Below, in pieces: positions 35,567 to 43,629 of a stretch of DNA of 64,000 bases. Origin of the DNA: JAIQFF01 sp963725615 (GTDB taxonomy: Bacteria > Acidobacteriota > Terriglobia > Terriglobales > Acidobacteriaceae); assembly GCA_963725615.1 (NCBI GenBank), contig CAVRZO010000021.1, positions 1 to 64,000 on the forward strand, in the 5' to 3' direction. Under the pieces are notes generated by a model, which was not told the DNA's origin, searched no databases, and was given only the letters and a program-made list of their open reading frames with translations. Position 1 is the stretch's first letter; the number at the start of each line of letters is the position of its first letter. The position numbers and the translations under genes were made by a program.

Positions 35567-36463
35567 CTACTTTTGTTCGAACGCGTGGGAGTGAAACTCC
35601 ATGACTTCGCCCATATGCGACAGGAAATAGGTCAGGCTGTGGTCGCCGGGATACGATTGATACTCGTGCTTCACGCCTTCCGCGTGAAGTTGCCGGTGCA
35701 AGGCGGCGGCGCCATCTTCAAAACCGAAGTCATCCTGCTGGCCGCAGTTAAAGTAGATCGCCAGATTCCTGAGAGCCGATTGGTTTTTTCGGGCCAGAAC
35801 GAAAACGCTGTTTTCTTGCCAGTGCGGCACATTGACCGGTTCGCCGAAGGCGGGTCCCATTAATCGGCTTAACGGACTACCGGAATGTCCAGCGGCTGAG
35901 AGTTCCTGTGGAGTTTGCGTGATCAGAGCTGCACTCTGGGCGCTGACCGCGGAAAACATCTCGGGATGAGCGAAGGCGAAACGTAGAGCCCCGTAGCCTC
36001 CCATGGAAACGCCGGTAATGGCCCGCCCTTTTCGCCCCGCACGGACACGATATTTGCTTTCGACATACGGGATGAATTCCTGCAGGAAGAAATCGCTGTA
36101 GCGGAAAGAATCGCCGGGCGAGTTGACGTAGAAACTGCGCTTGCCTTCCGGTGCTACGACCAGAAAGTCATCGATCTTGTGCTGGCGGCGGAGATCTTCG
36201 ATTACGCTCCATCCGCCGGTGCTGAACAATGTCTGCTCGTTTTGGCCAAGACCGTGGAGGAAGTAGAGCACGGGATAGCGCCGAGATGGGGATTCCTTGG
36301 CGTCGTAGCCGGGCGGCAGTTGCACGCAGTAATGGATCTGTTGTTTGAGGATACGGCTGCTGACGACGTTGCAGTCGGTACGGGTTTGCGCTCTGGCCGC
36401 CAGCTGGAACGCCAGCTGAAAGAAGATGAGCAGCACAAACAAAGGCCGGAGAAATCGAAACAT
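35567..36463 (-). CDS. Exported esterase of the esterase D/FrsA-like alpha/beta-hydrolase family
   Basis: 298 residues with a signal peptide (FRFLRPLFVLLIFFQLAFQLAARAQ). It has the alpha/beta-hydrolase fold of PF00756: YPVLYFLHGLGQNEQTLF (oxyanion region), the nucleophile elbow GVSMGGYGALRFA and a late His in YPGDHSLTYF. Such enzymes act on acyl or feruloyl esters or S-formylglutathione; the signal peptide favours an extracytoplasmic ester substrate. Its start is ten bases after the ABC permease stop, so it is likely cotranscribed. Confidence 0.87.
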   Translation of the reverse strand: MFRFLRPLFVLLIFFQLAFQLAARAQTRTDCNVVSSRILKQQIHYCVQLPPGYDAKESPSRRYPVLYFLHGLGQNEQTLFSTGGWSVIEDLRRQHKIDDFLVVAPEGKRSFYVNSPGDSFRYSDFFLQEFIPYVESKYRVRAGRKGRAITGVSMGGYGALRFAFAHPEMFSAVSAQSAALITQTPQELSAAGHSGSPLSRLMGPAFGEPVNVPHWQENSVFVLARKNQSALRNLAIYFNCGQQDDFGFEDGAAALHRQLHAEGVKHEYQSYPGDHSLTYFLSHMGEVMEFHSHAFEQK

Positions 36464-36472
36464 GATCTCAGT

Positions 36473-37894
36473 CTACTCGTAGCGAAGCGCCTGCACGGGA
36501 TCGAGACGGGCCGCGCGCGCAGCCGGGTACAAGCCTGACACCAGGCTGACGATGAAAGCAAAAACAATCGCAGCCCCCACCAGCCACCACGGTACTGACC
36601 AGAAACTTTCGGGCGGGAGTGCCTGGCGCTTCAGGTAGACATTTGTCCCCAGGTTGATGATGTGGCCGATGGTCCAGCCCAGCGCGACTCCGACGACTCC
36701 GCCCAGCAGGCCCATGGCCCCGGCTTCGGCGAAGAACAGCTTCTTAACATCGCCGTCGCTGGCGCCGATCGCTTTCATGATTCCAATTTCGCGACGTCGC
36801 TCCAGGATCGCCATCACCAGCGTGTTTACGATGCCTATCGAAGCCACGGCCAGAGCCAGGCTGCCGAAAATTCCCAGGAATAGATCGAGCACGGCAAAAA
36901 ATTGCCGCAGGCTCCGGGTAGCGTCAAGGATGGAAAACGTATTGAATCCAAGTTTCTTGATGGCCTGCTCGACCGCTTCAACTTGTTTGGGATTCTTTAC
37001 GCGCACGCTGATCGTCGAATAACTGGGCTGCTTGTTGAAGCCGCGCATGCTGTCGCGCACATCGGAGGGCTGCATGACACGAAGATCTTGCGCCAGTTTC
37101 AACGGCAGAAACACCCGCGCCCGGGCCGCGCCGCGCATGCTGTCCGGATCCAGATCCGAGATGCCGACAATTTTCAGTTTCTGCTCTCGCGAGATAACGG
37201 AATAACCCTCGCCAGACGATTGTGTCCGGACCGTCGCCGCGCCAGATTTTGCGACAGAGTCGTCTCCCCCGGATGATGACGGCGAAACCCGCTGCGCGTA
37301 GCGCATGGTCAATTCCTGCCCCAGCAGAGGCTTCGCCAAATCGTTGACCGGGACGTCGTCTTCCTGTCCGGGTGGTGGCGTCTTGCCCAGCAGTTCCAGG
37401 GCGAACGATTTTTGCAGAATGACCTCCGGCGCGGTTTCCGAAGAAAAAAAGCTACCGGGAATTCCGGCGAAAGCGTCATTCGACCGGGCCGAGTCCGGAA
37501 TGCCGGAGACCATGGTCAGGTGCGGCTTGCCCTGATAGCTCAATTCAGTAATGAAGCGGATATCGGGATAAGCTTCCAGCACGTCGGGCAGGCGTTCGAT
37601 CTCCTGGCGGGCGGGTTCATCCAGAGTGCGGCTTTCGGCGGCGGAAGCGGTGCTGCGTTGTTCATCGTCGCGACTAAATCCGCGCAGGTCGCGGCGCGAG
37701 GTTACGACCACGGTATCGAAGAGTCCTGACTTGGCCAAGTGGCGCGTGGCTAACTTCTGCAGGCCGATGCCGAGTGACAACATGGCAACCAGCGAGGCCA
37801 CTCCGACCGAGATGCCAATCGTAGTCAGCGAATTGCGCAGCGACGACTCGCGCAGGTTACGCAAGGCAAGTTCGGAAAGATCGTAGGTTTTCAT
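36473..37894 (-). CDS. ABC transporter permease, MacB/LolC-type (FtsX domain)
   Basis: 473 residues from the ATG at 37894 (KTYDLSELALRNLRESSLRNS). The longer frame to 38026 is a translated repeat. One N-terminal helix (TIGISVGVASLVAMLSLGIG), a large periplasmic MacB-type domain (about 60-330), then three C-terminal helices of the FtsX domain (VLDLFLGIFGSLALAVASIGIVN; ERRREIGIMKAIGASD; VSLVSGLYPAARAARLDPV). It pairs with the ATPase upstream. Such systems export peptides or lipoproteins by mechanotransmission rather than transporting across the inner membrane. Confidence 0.92.
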   Translation of the reverse strand: MKTYDLSELALRNLRESSLRNSLTTIGISVGVASLVAMLSLGIGLQKLATRHLAKSGLFDTVVVTSRRDLRGFSRDDEQRSTASAAESRTLDEPARQEIERLPDVLEAYPDIRFITELSYQGKPHLTMVSGIPDSARSNDAFAGIPGSFFSSETAPEVILQKSFALELLGKTPPPGQEDDVPVNDLAKPLLGQELTMRYAQRVSPSSSGGDDSVAKSGAATVRTQSSGEGYSVISREQKLKIVGISDLDPDSMRGAARARVFLPLKLAQDLRVMQPSDVRDSMRGFNKQPSYSTISVRVKNPKQVEAVEQAIKKLGFNTFSILDATRSLRQFFAVLDLFLGIFGSLALAVASIGIVNTLVMAILERRREIGIMKAIGASDGDVKKLFFAEAGAMGLLGGVVGVALGWTIGHIINLGTNVYLKRQALPPESFWSVPWWLVGAAIVFAFIVSLVSGLYPAARAARLDPVQALRYE

Positions 37895-37904
37895 CGGCGT
37901 TCTC

Positions 37905-38004
37905 GGGTGCCCCGTCCAAACTCCGTTTGGGCGGGGGTTTGACGATAGTGTCGAATTGTTGGCGGGGAATATCCCCGCCCAAGCAGAGCTTGGACAGGGC
38001 ACCC
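37905..38004. repeat. Inverted-repeat element inserted in an ABC operon
   Basis: Ends GGGTGCCCCGTCCAA and TTGGACAGGGCACCC are inverted copies with one extra mismatch. A second arm pair CCGTTTGGGCGGGG and CCCCGCCCAAGC follows. A sister copy lies at 44155-44294. It fills the gap between the ATPase stop (38023) and permease start (37894) and would form a strong hairpin in the transcript. Confidence 0.8.
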
Positions 38005-38022
38005 TCGTGACTGTTTTCGCTC

Positions 38023-38757
38023 TCACTCATTGTGATTTGGACGATCGTCAACCAGCTTCCCATCGGCCAGAAAAATCATCCGCCGGGCGTAACGCTCGGC
38101 CAGTGCGCGCTCGTGGGTGACCATCACGATTGTCATCCCCAGAGACTGATTGAACTCGCGGATAAAATTCATGATCTCGGTGCCGGTGCGGCTGTCAAGA
38201 TTGCCGGTGGGCTCGTCCGCCAGCAGAAGCTTCGGTTGATTGATCAAAGCGCGTGCCAGCGCCGCCCGTTGTTGCTCGCCGCCCGAGAGTTCGCTGGGAC
38301 GGTGCGTCATGCGCGAGCCCAGGCCGACGCGTTCCAGTGCTTGCCGGGTAAGTGCCTGGCGCTGGCCGCGGTCGACTTCTGCAAAACGAAGCGGCAGGTC
38401 GACATTTTCCGCCAACGTCATTCGTGAAACCAGGTTGAACGATTGAAAGACCATTCCTACCGTGCGCAAGCGATGCTTCGCCAATTCCTCGCGGGAGAGT
38501 TGGGCCAGGTCGCGGTCTTCGACAATTACCGCTCCAGATGTTGGCCGGTCGAGGCCGGCAATCAGGTTCAGCAGAGATGACTTGCCGGACCCCGAACTGC
38601 CGAGCAGAGCGACGAATTCTCCGGGCCGAATTTGAAGGGACACGCCGTCCACCGCGCGAATCAGAGCTTCGCCCATTTGGTAGTGGCGGCAGAGGTCGAC
38701 GATCCGGATCGCGGGAGCGCCGTTTTGCTTATTTGGCTGGTTGGGGTCGAGGGTCAT
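38023..38757 (-). CDS. ABC transporter ATPase, MacB/LolD-type
   Basis: 244 residues with Walker A GSSGSGKSS, Q-loop MVFQSFNL, signature LSGGEQQRAALARAL, Walker B LLLADEPTGNLDS and H-loop VTHE. The MacB/LolD group is shown by YxxGEALIRAVDGVSL and by its FtsX-type permease partner. It works at the inner membrane with the permease, from which it is separated by an inverted-repeat element. Confidence 0.93.
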   Translation of the reverse strand: MTLDPNQPNKQNGAPAIRIVDLCRHYQMGEALIRAVDGVSLQIRPGEFVALLGSSGSGKSSLLNLIAGLDRPTSGAVIVEDRDLAQLSREELAKHRLRTVGMVFQSFNLVSRMTLAENVDLPLRFAEVDRGQRQALTRQALERVGLGSRMTHRPSELSGGEQQRAALARALINQPKLLLADEPTGNLDSRTGTEIMNFIREFNQSLGMTIVMVTHERALAERYARRMIFLADGKLVDDRPNHNE

Positions 38758-38835
38758 TTAGGGAGTGGTTTATCTCTGCGCACTCTGTGTCCTCTGTGGT
38801 TCGAGCCTTAAATGTTGGAATCTGCCCGAAAACGC

Positions 38836-38873
38836 AAGGTCCCTCCACCGCGCTTCGCTCCGGTCGGGATGAC
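38836..38873 (-). repeat. 38-base dispersed repeat
   Basis: Inverse copy, with three mismatches, of the unit at 5486-5523 (ends AAGGTCCC and GGGATGAC). It lies between the stop of the ABC exporter and the start of the ATPase gene. Confidence 0.65.
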
Positions 38874-38886
38874 AGAGTTGTGTTAT

Positions 38887-40827
38887 TTAGCGCACCTCTC
38901 CTCTTATTAGACGCAAAGCATCGGCTGAACTGACGTCGCGGTCGCCATTTTTTGTGGGGATGCTCTCTTCCGAGGGTACCGCAGCGTCTCCCTCGCCGGG
39001 CGCCAGGAACAGGTTGTTCTGCAAGCCCTGCTGTTTGGTATAGAGATCGAAATAGCGTCCCTGCAAGGCGTAGAGTTCGTCGTGTGTCCCGCGCTCGACG
39101 ATCTGGCCCTGTTCGACCACCAGTATTTGGTCGGCGCGGCGGATGGTGGACAGACGGTGCGCGATCACGAACGTCGTGCGTCCCTGCATCAAGTACGAAA
39201 GCCCGTGCTGGATCATCTCCTCGGATTCGGAGTCGAGGCTGGAGGTCGCTTCATCCAGAATCAGGATGCGGGGCTCGGCCAGAATGGCTCGGGCGATCGA
39301 AATTCTCTGGCGCTGTCCTCCGGAAAGTTTCACGCCGCGTTCGCCGACGATGGTGTCGTATTTTTCCGGAAAGGTCTCGGCAAACTCGTCCACCCGGGCG
39401 ATGTGGCAGGCCCGCATGATCTCTTCCTCGCTGGATTGAGGGCGGGAAAAGGCCACGTTCTCGCGAATACTGCCGTCAAACAGAAATGATTCCTGCAGTA
39501 CCACTCCCAGACGCGTGCGATACGAGTCGAGGCGCACGGTGCTGAGATCGACCCCGTCTACCAGTACTCGTCCTTCCGTTGGGACGTAAAAGGCCGAAAT
39601 CAGCCCGATGATGGTTGACTTGCCCGAGCCCGAAGAACCTACCAGGGCGGTCACGGTTCCCAGTTCAGCCTTAAAACTGACGTCATGCAAAACCGTGCGG
39701 CTGCCATCGTAACTGAAGTTGACGTGTTCGAATTCCACTTTGCCGTAAATGTCGTCGAGCGTGACCGTCCGCTTGGGGTCCTGATCCTCGGGCCGCTCGT
39801 GCAGAATTTCCTGGGTGCGTTCGAGACCGGCCAGAGCTTCCGTAATTTGTGTTCCGATGTTGACGATCTGAACGATGGGGGCGACCAGGAATCCTAGAAA
39901 AAGGGTGTAGGTAAAGAAACTGCCGATGGTCAGCGTGCCCGCCATGATCTGGTGCGCGCCCATATACATGATGATTGCCCCGACCACTCCCATGAGCAGG
40001 CTGGCGGAAAGGCTCATGACGGATGTGGCAGTCAGGGTTTTCATTACGTTGTCGAGCAGACGCCGCACGCCGCCGGCGAAGACCGCTTCTTCGCGCTCTT
40101 CCGCGTGATATCCCTTGATCACGCGCACGCCGCCCAGCGACTCCGCGAGGCGTCCTGTCACTTCGGCGTTGATCTTTCCCCGCTGCCGAAAAATGGGACG
40201 AATCGTAGTGAATGCCTTGTTCAGGGCGATGGCAAAACAAAGCAGAAAACTGAATGCCAGCAGCGTCATCACCGGGCTGATGCGGAAGAGCACGACCATC
40301 GCAATGCCGGAGGTGAGCAGCCCGCCGACCAGATCGACCAGTCCGGTTCCAAGCAGGTTCCGCACGCCTTCGACATCGCTCATGATGCGCGAAACCAGTG
40401 TGCCTGTCTTGTTCGAATCGTAGAACGAAACCGGAAGGTGAGAGATGTGCGCCTGCACCTTTTGACGAAGTTCCGCAATCAGGCGTTGGGCGGCTTTCGA
40501 TAATAACTGGGTCAGCGCAAAGGAAGTAATTCCCTGAATGATGGTGGCCGACAAAACGACCAGGACCAGTCGCCGCAACAATTCGACGTGATGTTTGGCG
40601 ATGACGCTATCAATGAGAAATTTGGTGGAATAAGGAAGCACCAGTCCTGATACCCGGTTGATCACCATCAACACAAAGCCGATGGCGAGCAAGCCTCGGC
40701 GGGGCCGCATCAGTTCCCAAACGGCAGGAAGGACGGTCCGCAGCCGCTGGGCAGTCATGGCGGACTTAACTGGGGAGGGCTGGTTCACTCCTCTGTTTAG
40801 ACTTCGGCGGCCGCCCGAAGGGTTCAT
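38887..40827 (-). CDS. ABC exporter, fused permease and ATPase (MsbA/BmrA-like)
   Basis: About 646 residues. Six membrane helices (about 30-330; LLAIGFVLMVINRVSGLVLP and on, with SFYDSNKTGTLVSRIMSDVE) are followed by an ATPase domain: Walker A GSSGSGKST, signature LSGGQRQRISIARAI, Walker B ILILDEATSSLDSES, H-loop IAHRLS. Typical homodimeric half-transporter for lipids or drugs. The longer frame starts at 40890 inside a terminator. The ATG at 40827 has GGGGA before it; the ATG at 40758 (TAQRLRTVLPAVWEL) is a good alternative. Confidence 0.9.
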   Translation of the reverse strand: MNPSGGRRSLNRGVNQPSPVKSAMTAQRLRTVLPAVWELMRPRRGLLAIGFVLMVINRVSGLVLPYSTKFLIDSVIAKHHVELLRRLVLVVLSATIIQGITSFALTQLLSKAAQRLIAELRQKVQAHISHLPVSFYDSNKTGTLVSRIMSDVEGVRNLLGTGLVDLVGGLLTSGIAMVVLFRISPVMTLLAFSFLLCFAIALNKAFTTIRPIFRQRGKINAEVTGRLAESLGGVRVIKGYHAEEREEAVFAGGVRRLLDNVMKTLTATSVMSLSASLLMGVVGAIIMYMGAHQIMAGTLTIGSFFTYTLFLGFLVAPIVQIVNIGTQITEALAGLERTQEILHERPEDQDPKRTVTLDDIYGKVEFEHVNFSYDGSRTVLHDVSFKAELGTVTALVGSSGSGKSTIIGLISAFYVPTEGRVLVDGVDLSTVRLDSYRTRLGVVLQESFLFDGSIRENVAFSRPQSSEEEIMRACHIARVDEFAETFPEKYDTIVGERGVKLSGGQRQRISIARAILAEPRILILDEATSSLDSESEEMIQHGLSYLMQGRTTFVIAHRLSTIRRADQILVVEQGQIVERGTHDELYALQGRYFDLYTKQQGLQNNLFLAPGEGDAAVPSEESIPTKNGDRDVSSADALRLIRGEVR

Positions 40828-40857
40828 TTTCCCCGGCGCGCCGAAGGTCCCGGAGAA

Positions 40858-40887
40858 TGAAAAAGCGCGGCTCAAAGCCGCGCTTCC
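40858..40887 (-). terminator. Rho-independent terminator
   Basis: On the minus strand GCGCGGCT, loop TTG, AGCCGCGC is followed by TTTTTC. It lies directly after the stop of the 66-residue small-protein gene and before the ABC exporter start, and isolates the two. Confidence 0.78.
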
Positions 40888-40914
40888 CATGTCGTCGAAT
40901 TGAAGATTGTCCGG

Positions 40915-41118
40915 CTACTCTTCCAAGTGCGAATTGGGAAGTGCCAGTTGTGCGGCCGCGGCTGCGAAGTCTTCTTCCGAGAGTTCAAAAGAATCAGATC
41001 CGGTTGCCGGTTTCTCCAGCTTTCGCTGGACCTTGCGCTCAGCTTTTTCCTTCTGTTTCTCCTGCCGTGAGCGCTCTTTCTGACGCTTGGTGAAGCTGGA
41101 ACGGCCTCGACCAGACAT
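40915..41118 (-). CDS. Small highly charged protein (67 residues)
   Basis: The ATG at 41118 is preceded by an excellent ribosome-binding site, GGAGGTGTCT. The first half is strongly basic (SGRGRSSFTKRQKERSRQEKQ), predicted helical and RNA- or ribosome-binding in character. The second half is acidic and Ala-rich (FELSEEDFAAAAAQ). No named family is recognised. It lies next to an RRM protein and a cold-shock protein and has its own terminator. Confidence 0.72.
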   Translation of the reverse strand: MSGRGRSSFTKRQKERSRQEKQKEKAERKVQRKLEKPATGSDSFELSEEDFAAAAAQLALPNSHLEE

Positions 41119-41193
41119 AGACACCTCCAAGGGACATTTTTTTGGCAGATCGGTGTTCGTAAAACTCTGCAATGCACTATTAAGTGTTGCTCC

Positions 41194-41589
41194 TTACCAG
41201 CGCGGCTCTCGAGGCTGACGCGCATGGCCCTGATAATCATCACGCCCACCACCCCCACCACTGGAACGTCCACCGCCGCCGGGGCGTCCACCACCGCCAC
41301 CCGGACGTCCGCCACCGCCTCCGCGGGGAGGGCCGCCGCGATCGGTCTTGGGACGGGCTTCATTAATGTTCAACGCGCGCCCACCCAGTTCCTTGCCATT
41401 GAGCGCGGCAATTGCTTTCTCCGCTTCCGCGGAATCGGTCATTTCGACGAACGCAAAGCCGCGCGAACGGCCGGTGTCGCGATCGGTCACGATGCTGACT
41501 TGCTCGATGGCCCCGTGGGGTTCGAACAGCGCCCGCAACTCTGCTTCCGTGGTGCTGTGGGGGATGTTGCCAACAAACAGCTTCTTCAT
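41194..41589 (-). CDS. RRM-type RNA-binding protein with Gly-rich tail
   Basis: 131 residues. One RNA-recognition motif (1-80) has RNP2 KLFVGNI and RNP1 RSRGFAFVEM, with the aromatic residues that stack on RNA bases. Residues 85-118 are nearly all Gly and Arg, and the end is GHARQPREPRW. Same build as cyanobacterial Rbp and plant glycine-rich proteins, which respond to cold. The ATG at 41589 is the natural RRM start; the longer frame to 41817 overlaps the upstream small gene in the wrong frame. Likely an RNA chaperone. Confidence 0.93.
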   Translation of the reverse strand: MKKLFVGNIPHSTTEAELRALFEPHGAIEQVSIVTDRDTGRSRGFAFVEMTDSAEAEKAIAALNGKELGGRALNINEARPKTDRGGPPRGGGGGRPGGGGGRPGGGGRSSGGGGGRDDYQGHARQPREPRW

Positions 41590-41627
41590 ATAGTTCCTCT
41601 TGCTGCAAGCTAAAGTGTAACTCAATT

Positions 41628-41792
41628 TCAGGATGCGGGTTTTTCGGCAACGGCGCGGGGCTTCTTGCTGGCTTCCGGCGGGCTGACCTTCAGTCCGGCC
41701 GCCTGGAGCAGTTCGCGGGTGCGCAGCCGGCGGTGAACATTCTGCTTCCGTTCGCGGTGATACCTGGCCTTGTCTCCGTTGAATTGCGACAT
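41628..41792 (-). CDS. Small basic protein (54 residues)
   Basis: ATG at 41792 with GGAGGAG eight bases upstream, a near-ideal spacing. The product begins MSQFNGDKARYHRERKQN and continues VHRRLRTRELLQAAG, with net charge strongly positive and a helical body. It ends at TGA (41630-41628), 38 bases before the RRM gene on the same strand. Too short for most gene finders. No named family is recognised; with its neighbours it may bind RNA or ribosomes. Confidence 0.7.
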   Translation of the reverse strand: MSQFNGDKARYHRERKQNVHRRLRTRELLQAAGLKVSPPEASKKPRAVAEKPAS

Positions 41793-42275
41793 CGCTGCGC
41801 TCCTCCATGAGCGTCAAATCGTGAGCGTGCAGTCACGAACGTGCAGTCCGAGGCTCTCCGGCGGACTGCTAAAACAAAACTGTTCTGTGAAGCGCTCCTG
41901 CCTGCGGTCAAGGACTGGGGCTTTGGGTGCGCCTACAGGGAAGCAGCTTTCTCAATCGCGAAGGCGCAGGGTGGTTTTTTGCGATGTGTCTTCGTGGTTA
42001 AGGAACTTCTGATGCCAAGGATTATACCTGCTGGATACGGAAGTGAAAGAAAATACTGAGAAATGCTGAGTAGGGCTGAACGGTTACAGTTACCGAGGAT
42101 TGGGCCGCTGGGCGCGGACGACCATTTAGTCCCCCTAAATGTGGACTTTTCTGCTACACTAGTGGTGCGTTTGATTAGAATCGGTTGTTGAGCAGCTTCT
42201 TGCATACCAGCTTGAACCGCCCTTAGTACCTCCGATCTCACAGCGTAAATCGATTGAAAAGGAAACAGTAACAAA
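41793..42275. other. Intergenic region before the cold-shock gene
   Basis: About 480 bases without a convincing gene. The last ~120 bases probably form the long cspA-type 5' leader. A small hairpin, CATTTAG/CTAAATG, lies at about 42122-42140, and TACACT at 42155-42160 could be a -10 box. AAGGAAA precedes the ATG. Confidence 0.4.
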
Positions 42276-42479
42276 ATGGCAGAACAAGGAACAGTAAAGT
42301 GGTTTAACGACGCCAAAGGCTACGGCTTTATCAGCCGTCAGAGTGGCGAAGATGTATTTGTGCACTTCTCGGCTATCCAGGCAGGCGGCTTCCGCAGCTT
42401 GCAGGAGGGTCAGAGTGTGGAGTTCGATGTGACCAAGGGGCCAAAGGGCTGGCAAGCTGAGAACGTCCGTCCGCTGTAA
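42276..42479 (+). CDS. csp: Cold-shock protein, CspA family
   Basis: 67 residues, a single cold-shock domain with both RNA-binding motifs: KWFNDAKGYGFI (RNP1) and DVFVHFSAI (RNP2). The rest (EGQSVEFDVTKGPKGWQAENV) is typical. An RNA chaperone that melts secondary structure in mRNA. AAGGAAA ribosome-binding site. Divergent from the RRM gene cluster. Confidence 0.97.
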   Translation: MAEQGTVKWFNDAKGYGFISRQSGEDVFVHFSAIQAGGFRSLQEGQSVEFDVTKGPKGWQAENVRPL

Positions 42480-42587
42480 GCAGAGCGGAAACTCTAGATA
42501 GATAGAAGGCGTGCCCGTAACGGGAACCAACGTGCGGGCACGCTCTCCGACCAATCAAACGCAAGTTTTCCACCAGCCAGAAGCGGG

Positions 42588-42902
42588 GTGTCTCTGACAC
42601 GCGACGAAACCAAGGCTTCATACGCTATCATCCGCCACAACATTCGGACTTACGAGTCCGGAGGGGTGGTTCTCGTGGTCAAGGGCAAGGAAAACGCTGA
42701 ACTAAGAGTCAAGCACTTCGAAACCGGACAGAGTTCGGAAGACCGTCACGCCGGCTGGCGCTATTTTGTAGAGAAATCCGACCTGAAGGCCGGAATGGAT
42801 CCTGCCGAGGCCACCAACCTCCGGCAGATGAAGCTGGAAATCAGAGAATCACAGGCGCAACCGGACCCCATGTCGGTCGCCAACCCTCCGCGCCAAAACT
42901 AA
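42588..42902 (+). CDS. Hypothetical protein
   Basis: 104 residues from a GTG at 42588; the ribosome-binding site is weak. No signal or membrane segment. Sequence such as YAIIRHNIRTYESGGVVLVVKG and HAGWRYFVEKSDLKAGMDPAEA suggests a small alpha/beta cytoplasmic protein. Not recognised. It follows the cold-shock gene by 108 bases and may be read from the same transcript. Confidence 0.55.
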   Translation: MSLTRDETKASYAIIRHNIRTYESGGVVLVVKGKENAELRVKHFETGQSSEDRHAGWRYFVEKSDLKAGMDPAEATNLRQMKLEIRESQAQPDPMSVANPPRQN

Positions 42903-42936
42903 TACCAAAATTTAGATTTATCATCGGCCCACGTAG

Positions 42937-43045
42937 ACCCGGACGCCCTCGTCCGGGCGGACGAGCGAAGCTCGTCTTGGTTCTAAGGTGGACATCAAAA
43001 TCCCTGCCGAGCTGCGCTCGGCTGGGCGGACGAGGGCGTCCGCCC
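42937..43045. repeat. GC-rich inverted-repeat element
   Basis: ACCCGGACGCCCTCGTCC (42937 on) is mirrored by GGACGAGGGCGTCCG (43027 on), with smaller hairpins CGAGCGAAGCTCG and GAGCTGCGCTC in the middle. Related to the elements at 22164 and 62443. It separates convergent genes. Confidence 0.7.
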
Positions 43046-43055
43046 CTGGTTCGTG

Positions 43056-43406
43056 CTAGTGGCGGTGTTCGGTTTCCCTGAGAACGACCGCGAAGCTGCG
43101 ACCGCCAAAGCTGAAGCCTTGCGAGATCGTTCCTCTGACCCCGACCTTGGCGCCGTTGCCGGGCACGCCGTATCCCTGGCTGTAAACCCAGATCTGACCC
43201 GTACCGTCGTCCACCTGATAGACGCCGGTGCCGAGAGCTCCGAACGAATTGCTGACTCGTCCACCGATGGCAACTTCCCGCCCAGCGTACCGCCCTGGAT
43301 CACGAAGAATCCTCTCGATGCTGGTACGTGTAGGACAGGCGGCCAGGAGCAACGTTCCTGCGATGAGCAGTAGAGCGAGCGAGAGCCTGCTAAACATTCT
43401 GACCAC
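43056..43406 (-). CDS. OB-fold lipoprotein
   Basis: About 116 residues. Signal with a good lipobox (LLLIAGTLLLAAC). The rest is a small OB-type barrel: SIERILRDPGRYAGREVAIGG, GVYQVDDGTGQIWVYSQG, GAKVGVRGTISQGF. Such domains resemble the YgiW/NirD or tRNA-anticodon-like fold; its ligand is unknown. GTG at 43406 has GGAGG five bases before it, and an ATG at 43397 is the alternative start. Confidence 0.75.
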   Translation of the reverse strand: MVRMFSRLSLALLLIAGTLLLAACPTRTSIERILRDPGRYAGREVAIGGRVSNSFGALGTGVYQVDDGTGQIWVYSQGYGVPGNGAKVGVRGTISQGFSFGGRSFAVVLRETEHRH

Positions 43407-43483
43407 GCAAACCTCCGGAGATCGTAAAGTTTTGAACCCCAACCCAACCGAAGCTGCTACTTATGATGCACGCTGAAATTCTA

Positions 43484-43512
43484 TTGATGGCCGCTATTTT
43501 CCAGAGTATATT
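43484..43512 (+). promoter_or_regulatory. Sigma-70-type promoter
   Basis: TTGATG (43484-43489) and TATATT (43507-43512) are 17 bases apart, 5/6 and 5/6 against consensus. Initiation would be near 43519, only about 30 bases before a strong terminator. Confidence 0.55.
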
Positions 43513-43518
43513 GTCGCA

Positions 43519-43581
43519 GCAGTTTTACGCACGAATTCGCAGTTCAAGGGAGCGCCGGTCGTGGCGCTCCCTTCGCTTTTT
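43519..43581 (+). ncRNA. Candidate short transcript or attenuated leader of the DinB gene
   Basis: Between the promoter at 43484-43512 and the terminator at 43548-43581 is room for about 60-65 nt of RNA. No open frame is present. It could be a small RNA or a leader that limits read-through to the DinB gene at 43630. Inference from signals only. Confidence 0.35.
43548..43581 (+). terminator. Rho-independent terminator
   Basis: A perfect nine-base stem GGGAGCGCC (43548-43556), loop GGTCGT, GGCGCTCCC (43563-43571), then TTCGCTTTTT. No plus-strand gene ends upstream of it within 600 bases. Confidence 0.75.
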
Positions 43582-43629
43582 AAGGTTCGCTTAACATTTG
43601 TCTTTTAGTCTTTGATCAGGGAGACAACC

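Noticed and set aside
41590..41817. N-terminal extension of the RRM protein
   Set aside because: Reads the 54-residue small gene in the wrong frame; the RRM itself begins at the ATG at 41589.
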